From Bacteroidetes Order II. bacterium (GTDB lineage: Bacteria; Bacteroidota; Rhodothermia; Rhodothermales; UBA2364): DNA of 41,366 bases. The position numbers and the translations under genes were made by a program. Where the stretch lies: the NCBI GenBank assembly GCA_016788705.1, contig JAEUSQ010000005.1:1-41366 (forward strand). Reading direction: 5' to 3'. Shown here piece after piece: positions 1-5,718 of the stretch; the first letter of the stretch is position 1, and each line of letters opens with the position of its first letter. The notes under the pieces are model-generated. The model made no database searches and was not told where the DNA came from. It saw nothing but the letters and a program-made list of their open reading frames with translations.

Positions 1-1
1 C

Positions 2-49
2 ATGAATTTTGTCCATCAGTATTTAGTTCATCGAGGTTTAGCAAAATGA
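2..49 (+). CDS. C-terminal tail of an upstream gene (partial)
   Basis: A frame open from the left edge ends in TGA at 47-49, and this stop overlaps the ATG of the next gene in an ATGA arrangement. The visible residues end in ...VHRGLAK. Such an overlap usually means translational coupling of two cotranscribed genes. Only about 15 codons are visible, so the identity is unknown and the frame could be open by chance. Confidence 0.35.
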   Translation: MNFVHQYLVHRGLAK

Positions 50-636
50 AAGTACTCAAATTAGTCAAGAGAGGGTTCTTGGGATTCATAACTTGTATAG
101 TGCTGTTTTACTCTTGGTTTTATTTGAGTGCCAAAAAACCTATAAAGCCAACCGAGGTTCCCAAAGAGGTATTAACAAAAATGAAATTAATTCAAACTGA
201 TTCAATTTGCCGAAGTGTAAAAGGAGAAGATGGATTTTTTACAGGAGAAGTCATTTGCATAAATGGTATTTCCTATAATCGCGGTCGTATATTTTTGAAT
301 AAAAAAGCAGTGCCAAATAATATTCCCAGAATTTCCGGTGGTTTCGAATATATTTCGGATAAAGTAGCTATTACAATTAATAGCCCATCTATGTTTGGGA
401 GTTTTTGGAAGTCTTTACTCCTTCCATCTCATGAAAATATACAAATTCGTCGCACTGGTGATTTGTCATTACTCCATTCTTTCCGAATATGGAAAACTGG
501 TACTTATCGGGTACCATACAAAAATGATTTATACTACCTTTGTGGTGAAGATTATGCCAATGCTCATAATAAAGATATAATGACCTTGCCCGTATCAGAG
601 TTTTGCAAAGTTGATATGGGGCAGTCTTTCGAGTAG
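46..636 (+). CDS. hypothetical protein with N-terminal membrane anchor
   Basis: 196 residues. A short basic N-terminus (MKVLKLVKRG) is followed by a hydrophobic stretch at about residues 11-29 and then a soluble domain, so it is probably an inner-membrane-anchored or exported protein. I recognise no family. Four cysteines in the soluble part (in SICRS, EVICING, YYLCGED and EFCKV) could form disulphides outside the cytoplasm. The ATG overlaps the stop of an upstream frame (ATGA), suggesting coupling to the gene outside the window. Its codons are clearly AT-rich compared with the genes after 3.8 kb, which fits acquired DNA. Because RHS toxin debris lies downstream, an immunity or accessory role is possible but not shown. 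Confidence 0.6.
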   Translation: MKVLKLVKRGFLGFITCIVLFYSWFYLSAKKPIKPTEVPKEVLTKMKLIQTDSICRSVKGEDGFFTGEVICINGISYNRGRIFLNKKAVPNNIPRISGGFEYISDKVAITINSPSMFGSFWKSLLLPSHENIQIRRTGDLSLLHSFRIWKTGTYRVPYKNDLYYLCGEDYANAHNKDIMTLPVSEFCKVDMGQSFE

Positions 637-640
637 TATT

Positions 641-733
641 CCATCAAAACGGTGCTTCAGGATGGGAGCGCCGTTTCTTCGTGTCACGCCACGCAGCGCA
701 ACGAAGCGAAGCGATTTGGTGCATCTTTGATGG
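641..733. repeat. 93-bp inverted-repeat-bounded palindromic element
   Basis: The segment starts with CCATCAAA (641-648) and ends with TTTGATGG (726-733), an exact 8-bp inverted repeat. Inside is a second hairpin, AAACGG (647-652) with CCGTTT (671-676), extended by inner G-C pairs, which may terminate transcription of the preceding gene. It also contains the run CGAAGCGAAGCG, the reverse complement of the GCTTCGC unit found twice in the inserts in the RHS cores downstream. It fills most of the gap between two genes and looks like a REP/MITE-type palindromic element. No target duplication was seen. Confidence 0.4.
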
Positions 734-796
734 AGCGGGGAACTTTAAGTTTTTTTATTTGTTCTTTGTTCAAGAATTAAGAACGACTGAATAAAA

Positions 797-1318
797 ATGC
801 TTAAACCACAAGATATTCTCACTATCCTAAAATTGATCAGGCTTCCATCACAAAAGCCAAGCTATCAGTTCTTGGCTTCCGAGTTGTGTATGAGTAAATC
901 CGAAATACATGCCGCAGTCAAACGCTTGCATGCAAGCAAATTGCTCCATCAAGATTGGCGTATCAACACAACTTTTTTGGCAAAAGTATTGGAAACCATG
1001 CCCTTCTTTTTTTATGCAAAAGTTGGCAAAGTAGATTATGGATTTCCAACGGCATGGCATTATGGATTAACCGACGATATTAGAACTTCCTTGAATGAAC
1101 TTCCTCACATTTGGGCAAATCCACACGGCACAGTCTGCGGGCATTCCCTTGAGCCATTGACCAAAAAAGCGCCCGAAGCGGCGCAGAAAGATGCTTCGTT
1201 GTATCAACTGCTGGCATGGATAGATTGTTTACGCGTTGGAAAAGTGCGGGAGCGCGAACTTGCCTTAGAAAAAATACAGCAAATCTTGCATCAATATGAC
1301 GAAACATTTTCCGCTTAA
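797..1318 (+). CDS. winged-helix DNA-binding protein paired with nucleotidyltransferase
   Basis: 173 residues. Residues about 1-60 read as a winged helix-turn-helix: an initial helix (DILTILKLI), a second helix, a recognition helix in the segment SELCMSKSEIHAAVKRL, then a wing-like stretch. The remainder has no family I can name and includes an aromatic stretch (MPFFFYAKV) and the phrase ANPHGTVCG. The gene overlaps the next gene by 23 bp in another frame, so the two are translationally linked. In AbiE-type systems an AbiEi antitoxin with an N-terminal winged helix precedes an AbiEii nucleotidyltransferase; the order matches, although this protein is not an obvious AbiEi homologue. Likely role, inferred: DNA-binding antitoxin or autoregulator of the pair. 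Confidence 0.6.
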   Translation: MLKPQDILTILKLIRLPSQKPSYQFLASELCMSKSEIHAAVKRLHASKLLHQDWRINTTFLAKVLETMPFFFYAKVGKVDYGFPTAWHYGLTDDIRTSLNELPHIWANPHGTVCGHSLEPLTKKAPEAAQKDASLYQLLAWIDCLRVGKVRERELALEKIQQILHQYDETFSA

Positions 1319-1994
1319 AAGTGAATTGGTGGCCATCTTTGAAGTCTTTGAGGCATTAGAGCATCCATTTATGTTTGTTGGCGGAAGCACGATTCCGCTT
1401 TTGATCACCGATCCTACGATTCAAGAGTTTCGGCCCACGCAAGATGTGGACGTGGTGGTAGAAATTCTATCGCGGAGTAAATACGAATATTTTACCGAAC
1501 ATTTACGCGCAATAGGTTTTAATCCCGATGCAAGTATGGGCGCACCGCTTTGTCGTTATCTTTATCGAGGACTTAAAGTAGATGTCATGCCTTTGGATGA
1601 GATGATTTTAGGATTTGGGAATCATTGGTACAAGGATGCCTTATTGCATATTCAGCACATTCTAATTGAACAACACCAAATACCAATTATGGCAGCACCC
1701 TATTTTTTGGCCACCAAAATGTTTGCTTTTGAAATACGCGGCAACTCCGATTTTTACGGAAGCCGAGATTTAGAAGATATGCTGACTATTTTAGATGGAC
1801 GAGTAGAGATATTTCAAGAATTAAGCCTTACTTCTGAATCTGTTAAAAACTATTTACGAGAAGCTTTTGATAAACTACTTTCCAATATTAATTTTATCTA
1901 CTGTGTTCCAGCACATTTAGTACAAGACAGCCGAAATGCAATGCGGTCCGCAAATTTATTGCGTAACTTGAAGGCTTTTGCCAAGAAAGTATAA
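1296..1994 (+). CDS. nucleotidyltransferase, AbiEii-like candidate toxin
   Basis: 232 residues. The polymerase-beta-type nucleotidyltransferase signature is visible: GGS at residues 29-31, the metal-binding pair D50 and D52 in TQDVDVVVE, and a third acidic residue D96 in GLKVDVMPL. The fold continues with a conserved stretch (PYFLATKMFAFEIRG, then SRDLEDMLTILDG) typical of AbiEii/MNT-like proteins, where a Lys and a later Asp are conserved. Enzymes of this family transfer nucleotides to tRNA, proteins or small molecules, and several are toxins of toxin-antitoxin or phage-exclusion pairs. The start overlaps the winged-helix gene by 23 bp. Whether it is a toxin or a housekeeping transferase cannot be told from sequence alone. 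Confidence 0.7.
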   Translation: MTKHFPLKSELVAIFEVFEALEHPFMFVGGSTIPLLITDPTIQEFRPTQDVDVVVEILSRSKYEYFTEHLRAIGFNPDASMGAPLCRYLYRGLKVDVMPLDEMILGFGNHWYKDALLHIQHILIEQHQIPIMAAPYFLATKMFAFEIRGNSDFYGSRDLEDMLTILDGRVEIFQELSLTSESVKNYLREAFDKLLSNINFIYCVPAHLVQDSRNAMRSANLLRNLKAFAKKV

Positions 1995-2162
1995 GGTTAA
2001 TTTGGCATGGTTAATTGCGAGAAAACGTGGGTAAATAAAAGATTTTTAGTCTGATATAATGGTGTAAATACCAGCGTCGAATGTCGAAGGAAGCCGTTCG
2101 GTGGCACCATGTCGAGCCGCAGCTTCCAAAGCGGCGCGTCGCCCACGAAAGAGAAGTTCACC

Positions 2163-2181
2163 GCTCCGCCTTAGCGGGCGG
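2163..2181. repeat. 19-bp palindromic insert in RHS core 1
   Basis: It interrupts the core between the Thr codon of KFT and the Gly codon of GKERD. It contains CCGC-CTTA-GCGG, a perfect 4-bp stem with further G-C-rich flanks. Copy 2 of the core lacks it (KFTGKERD is contiguous at about 3600-3622), which shows that it is an insertion and gives its exact edges. Confidence 0.6.
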
Positions 2182-2220
2182 GGCAAGGAACGCGATGCCG
2201 ATACGGGCTTTGACTACTTT

Positions 2221-2257
2221 ATTCCGCTTCGCTCCATGAGTCGGCTTCGCCGCGTGT
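2221..2257. repeat. 37-bp insert between DYF and GARYY, RHS core 1
   Basis: It lies exactly between the Phe codon of FDYF and the Gly codon of GARYY. It contains GCTTCGC twice and a hairpin CGGC-TTC-GCCG. The same sequence with a single difference (G to T at the 33rd base) is found at the same junction in core 2 at 3710-3746. Confidence 0.75.
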
Positions 2258-2299
2258 GGTGCGCGGTACTACGCTTCGGGGATTGGGCGGTGGCTGTCG

Positions 2300-3064
2300 G
2301 TGGACCCGCTGGCGGAGAAAAAGGTAGATCATAGTGGTTATATTTACGGAAAAAATAATCTATTGCTATTTATTGACCCTGACGGGCTGGATGATATTTA
2401 TTACGATAACCGTGGAAATGAAGTCCAGCGTATTAAAAACGAAGCCCCAGATCGTTTTTATTTAGCCAATCGAACTGATAGAGGAAGTTTGGAAGTTGTG
2501 ACACAACTTGAGCAAGCGCCCATTAATGAGTCCCCGACCCTGACGAGCCTCGGTTTAGCAAGCGCAATGGTTATACCGCTTGGTGGTTCCAGCATGTCAG
2601 CAAATGCAGCGATTGCTTCGTATCTTGAAGCGTCTTTGTCCATCGCTGCGCCGACCGTAATAGTGGTAAGTGCACTTGCTATAATTGCTTCCGAAAACAA
2701 GAAATATAACTTACCTTGTATCTCTGGAACAGCAATGGAGCCTTGTTCTCCATGGGATTATGATCCTCTAATGGACAACGGAAGGTTGTATGCGGAGACA
2801 GAACCTCAATTGCCAGATAAAACCATTATAAAAGAAGGACAGGTTGAAATTAAACATTACACAAGAAGTGGAGATCATGCTCCTCCTCATGTTCATGTGA
2901 AAGGCGGGGGGAGTGAGGTGAAAATTGGTCAAAACGGCAAGCCACTAAAGGGAAGTCCTGAACTATCAGTCACTCAACGTGAAGTTGTTGAAAACAATAA
3001 ACAGGTAATTAGGAGGGCAGTAAAGAAGATTGGACGTTGGCACAGACATCAAAACCCCAAATAA
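2300..3064 (+). CDS. RHS C-terminal end with candidate toxin tip domain
   Basis: The frame is open through GARYYASGIGRWLSVDPLAEK (from 2258) and the RHS/tip boundary motif (LFIDPDGLDD, about 2368-2397). After this the sequence is tip-specific. A hydrophobic, Ala/Ser/Gly-rich stretch lies at about residues 75-130. The last 70 residues form a compact basic domain with H186, H193, H197 and H199 (KHYTRSGDHAPPHVHV), then KIGQNGKPLKG and a helical basic end (NNKQVIRRAVKKIGRWHRH). The PPHVHV motif recalls DUF4160-type small proteins. By analogy with polymorphic toxins the variable tip is the effector, perhaps a nuclease given the paired His and basic surface; this is inference. The first possible start is GTG at 2300, inside the core, so it is probably an orphan toxin cassette rather than an intact gene. 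Confidence 0.55.
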   Translation: MDPLAEKKVDHSGYIYGKNNLLLFIDPDGLDDIYYDNRGNEVQRIKNEAPDRFYLANRTDRGSLEVVTQLEQAPINESPTLTSLGLASAMVIPLGGSSMSANAAIASYLEASLSIAAPTVIVVSALAIIASENKKYNLPCISGTAMEPCSPWDYDPLMDNGRLYAETEPQLPDKTIIKEGQVEIKHYTRSGDHAPPHVHVKGGGSEVKIGQNGKPLKGSPELSVTQREVVENNKQVIRRAVKKIGRWHRHQNPK

Positions 3065-3065
3065 A

Positions 3066-3341
3066 ATGAATAAAACAAATGGAGTATGGGTATTTAATGG
3101 CAATAATGCTCGTTTTCCAAGCGGAGTATTTGATTCCGTTTTAAATGCTGAAGTGTGGATTGAAAGGTATTCTTTGACAGGGATACTAACATTTTACCCA
3201 TTAAATATAAGTGTCTATGAATGGCACATTCAGAATGGATGGTTTATTCCGTCGAAAGAACACCACAATACCGCAGAGTTTATTGAGAAATTTTCAGGCG
3301 GGCAGTATCATTTTCATTATGAAAATGGTAAAAAAGATTGA
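3066..3341 (+). CDS. small candidate immunity protein (DUF7710-like)
   Basis: 91 residues starting MNKTNGVWVFNG, one base after the stop of the toxin-tip frame. The pattern WVF.G...RFPSGVF..L..AE.WI....LTG.LT.YP...SVYEW.I..G.F.P....H....FI..F.....HFHYENG matches a small single-domain bacterial family that I believe is DUF7710; that assignment is from memory. An upstream in-frame ATG at 3030 lies within the tip domain and is less likely. Position directly after a polymorphic-toxin tip, small size and lack of signal peptide make it the expected cognate immunity protein. Function is inferred from context. Confidence 0.6.
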   Translation: MNKTNGVWVFNGNNARFPSGVFDSVLNAEVWIERYSLTGILTFYPLNISVYEWHIQNGWFIPSKEHHNTAEFIEKFSGGQYHFHYENGKKD

Positions 3342-3628
3342 ATCTCAATTATTAAAACGGCGTTTTCCATGCCCAAGCGCCATTTCTGTCTATGCTCAAT
3401 CATTGAAATACGGCATTCGGTCGCACCTAAAAGAGCATCACAAACTACCCTGTGATGTATTACTACCTGAAAGACCACTTGGGGAGTACACGGGTGGTGC
3501 TGAAGGAAGATGGAATCCGTGTAGAAGGGTATGATTTTGAGCCTTGTGGCGGTATTATGCCGGGGCGTAGCTATGCAAGTGCGAGTAATACAAAAGAAAA
3601 ATTCACAGGCAAGGAACGCGATGCCGAA

Positions 3629-3709
3629 ATCAAGCGTAAGCGCAGATTCACGAAACCTAGCGGAGTAAACGGGATTAGATTACTTTACCTTCCGGTGAAT
3701 CTGCGACTT
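3629..3709. repeat. nested inverted repeats flanking TGLDYF in RHS core 2
   Basis: An 11-bp perfect inverted repeat, CGCAGATTCAC at 3641-3651 and GTGAATCTGCG at 3695-3705, brackets the six TGLDYF codons. A smaller pair, GTAAA (3665-3669) and TTTAC (3684-3688), is nested inside. The left arm lies in a 40-bp insert and the right arm in a 23-bp insert, so two insertions on either side of 18 bp of coding sequence are complementary to each other. Core 1 has neither. Confidence 0.65.
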
Positions 3710-3746
3710 ATTCCGCTTCGCTCCATGAGTCGGCTTCGCCTCGTGT
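3710..3746. repeat. 37-bp insert between DYF and GARYY, RHS core 2
   Basis: 36 of 37 bases match the insert at 2221-2257, and it is followed by the same GARYY codons. Here a further 23-bp piece separates it from the DYF codons. Confidence 0.75.
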
Positions 3747-3835
3747 GGTGCGCGGTACTACGCTTCGGGGATTGGCCGCTGGCTCTCGGTGGACCCAATG
3801 GCGGAAAAATACCCCGCATGGAGTCCGTTTCCCCT

Positions 3836-5683
3836 CTACAAGACTTCCTGTTCTTTGTATTGCAGTTCATAGAGGCGTTTATAGAGGCCATTTTGTGCCA
3901 ATAGCGCTTGGTGATTGCCTTTTTCGCGGAGAACACCTCGGTGGATTACCAGAATTTGGTCAGCATTTTGGATGGTAGAAAGCCGGTGGGCAATCACCAC
4001 AGAGGTTCTGCCCTCGAACATATTTTCCAAGGCGTGTTGAATCATTTCCTCGGTCTCGGTGTCTATGCTTGAGGTTGCCTCGTCCAAGACCAATACCGCC
4101 GGATCGAATACCAAGGCGCGTGCAAACGAGAGCAGTTGCCGCTGCCCATGAGAGAGGGAAGCCCCCCGTTCCTGCACATTTTGTTGGTATTTGTCCGGGA
4201 GTTGTTCGATAAATGTTGCGGCTCCCACACTTTCGGCAGCTCTTTTGATTTGCGCCTCTGTGAAGTGAGGGTCGCCCAGCGTAATGTTCCTGGCTACGGA
4301 TCCGGAGAATAAAAAAACCTCCTGTAATACCAGCCCGATTTTCCGGCGGAGCGTAGCCAAAGGCATTTCTCGGATATCCACGCCATCTATTAGAATTTGG
4401 CCTTTTTGTGTTTCATAGAACCGGAGCAAGAGGTTAATGAGGGTGGTTTTACCGGATCCTGTGGGGCCCACGACTGCCACCGTTTGACCGGGTTCCACCA
4501 CAAAAGAAACATCTTTCAATACCCATTTGGGTTCCGCATTTTCGGTAGGGGTTTCGTAGGCAAACCACACGTTTTTGAACTCAATTTTCCCACGGAAGGC
4601 GTCTGGCATTTTCGGGTGTTCGTCTTCACGGGTGGTTTGGTCTAAGTCCAGGAGTTGGAAAAGGCGTTCCGAAGCCGCCATCGCTCCTTGTAGTGTGCTG
4701 TATTGGTCGGAAAGTTGTCGGATGGGTTCAAAGAACATCCGGACGTACTGGATAAAAGCCACCAAGACCCCCAGCGAGAGGGAGCGATCTACGGCCTGAA
4801 CACCGCCATACCAGATGACCAAGGCCAATGCAAGTGCTGCAATAACGTCTATAACTGGATAGAACAGGGCAAAGTAGAAAACGGTTTTGATTTGTGCCTT
4901 CCGGTTATCGTTGTTCACGTCATCAAAGCGCTTCATTTCTTCGGCTTCGCGGTTATATACCTGTACAATCTTCATGCCTGTGACGTGCTCGTTTAAGAAG
5001 GCATTGAGGCGTGCGACTTGTTTTCGTGTTTCCCGAAAAGCATCACGCATTCTTTTACGGAAGATTACGGAGACCCACCACATAAATGGTACAATGGCCA
5101 AGGTGAGTAGAGCCAATTTCCAGTGGAGCATCACCATGAAGTACATGATAAAAAGGATAGAGAAAATATTGCCCAAAATGGTGACCACTCCGGCGGAAAG
5201 TACGGTATTTAGGGCCTCTACATCCGAGGTGGTTCGTGTAATAAGCCGTCCTACGGGCTGCTTGTCGAAAAATGAAAGGGTGAGGTTTTGTAAATGACGG
5301 AAGACCTTCTGCCGAAGATCAAAGATGGCGTTTTGTCCAATCCAAGAAGTGAGATACGCATTTCCCCAGCTAATTACCCCTTCGAGGGCAAGTAAGCCAA
5401 AGAGGGCCATTACAATCCCTAACAAGCCCGTTGCATCATGTTTAACGATGTGTTCATCAATAGCAATTTGGGTGAGGTATGGGCGCAAAGGCCCCATCAG
5501 TGCGCCTAATAGGTTCAAGAGGAACGCCAATACCACCCATCCTTTGTAGGGCTTCAGGTAGCCCATGATCCGAACAAAGAGGTGGCGGTCAAACTTTGCG
5601 GCTACTTCATCGGTATCTATCTGGGGATTACTTTTTTTGCGATTTTCCGACTTAGCGGGTGCATTTGCAGGTTTATTGCTCAC
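3836..5683 (-). CDS. ABC exporter subunit, heterodimer partner (degenerate signature)
   Basis: 615 residues, a fused type IV ABC exporter half: six membrane segments in about residues 40-350, then a nucleotide-binding domain. Walker A is GPTGSGKTT near residue 405, Walker B VLVLDEATSSID has the catalytic Glu535, and the H-loop is VIAHRLS. The signature reads LSHGQ, with His512 in place of the first Gly of LSGGQ. The gene starts with GTG 35 bp after the stop of another ABC half-transporter. The partner lacks the catalytic Glu but has a canonical signature, the layout of heterodimeric multidrug exporters (BmrCD, TM287/288 type). Substrate is unknown; lipid or drug export is likely. Its 3' end abuts the RHS core fragment. 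Confidence 0.92.
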   Translation of the reverse strand: MSNKPANAPAKSENRKKSNPQIDTDEVAAKFDRHLFVRIMGYLKPYKGWVVLAFLLNLLGALMGPLRPYLTQIAIDEHIVKHDATGLLGIVMALFGLLALEGVISWGNAYLTSWIGQNAIFDLRQKVFRHLQNLTLSFFDKQPVGRLITRTTSDVEALNTVLSAGVVTILGNIFSILFIMYFMVMLHWKLALLTLAIVPFMWWVSVIFRKRMRDAFRETRKQVARLNAFLNEHVTGMKIVQVYNREAEEMKRFDDVNNDNRKAQIKTVFYFALFYPVIDVIAALALALVIWYGGVQAVDRSLSLGVLVAFIQYVRMFFEPIRQLSDQYSTLQGAMAASERLFQLLDLDQTTREDEHPKMPDAFRGKIEFKNVWFAYETPTENAEPKWVLKDVSFVVEPGQTVAVVGPTGSGKTTLINLLLRFYETQKGQILIDGVDIREMPLATLRRKIGLVLQEVFLFSGSVARNITLGDPHFTEAQIKRAAESVGAATFIEQLPDKYQQNVQERGASLSHGQRQLLSFARALVFDPAVLVLDEATSSIDTETEEMIQHALENMFEGRTSVVIAHRLSTIQNADQILVIHRGVLREKGNHQALLAQNGLYKRLYELQYKEQEVL

Positions 5684-5718
5684 AAGTATTTGAATTTGCA
5701 GGATGTGGAAAGAAAGAA

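Larger units (their letters stand above)
2061..2299 (+). pseudogene. RHS/YD-repeat core module, copy 1 (interrupted)
   Basis: Three reading frames read in succession give a textbook RHS-associated core: FGGTMSSRSFQSG...KEKFT (2097-2162), GKERDADTGFDYF (2182-2220), then GARYYASGIGRWLSVDP (from 2258). Between these pieces lie inserts of 19 bp (2163-2181) and 37 bp (2221-2257), each shifting the frame by one. The usual N-terminal YD repeats are absent, so this is a displaced C-terminal module. The core normally forms the end of the shell that encapsulates a toxin tip. As it stands the core cannot be translated in one frame. Confidence 0.75.
3440..3835 (+). pseudogene. RHS/YD-repeat core module, copy 2 (orphan, no tip)
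   Basis: The sequence reads YYYLKDHLGSTRVVLKEDG...GYDFEPCGGIMPGRS...KEKFTGKERDAE up to 3628, then TGLDYF at 3669-3686, then GARYYASGIGRWLSVDPMAEKYPAWSPF from 3747. Inserts of 40 bp (3629-3668) and 60 bp (3687-3746) separate the pieces, and an in-frame TGA lies within the second. Homology stops at about 3830, immediately before the stop codon of the convergent ABC gene, with no tip or immunity gene after it. A recombination or deletion joint therefore lies there. Flanking core codons differ from copy 1 at about 10-15% of bases. Confidence 0.75.

Noticed and set aside
2101-2334. Arg-rich 77-residue frame across RHS core 1
   Set aside because: It is another frame of the core and its inserts; the GARYY and KERD motifs lie in the neighbouring frames.
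3211-3534. 107-residue frame crossing the immunity gene end and core 2
   Set aside because: It overlaps the better-supported 91-residue gene and reads core 2 out of frame.
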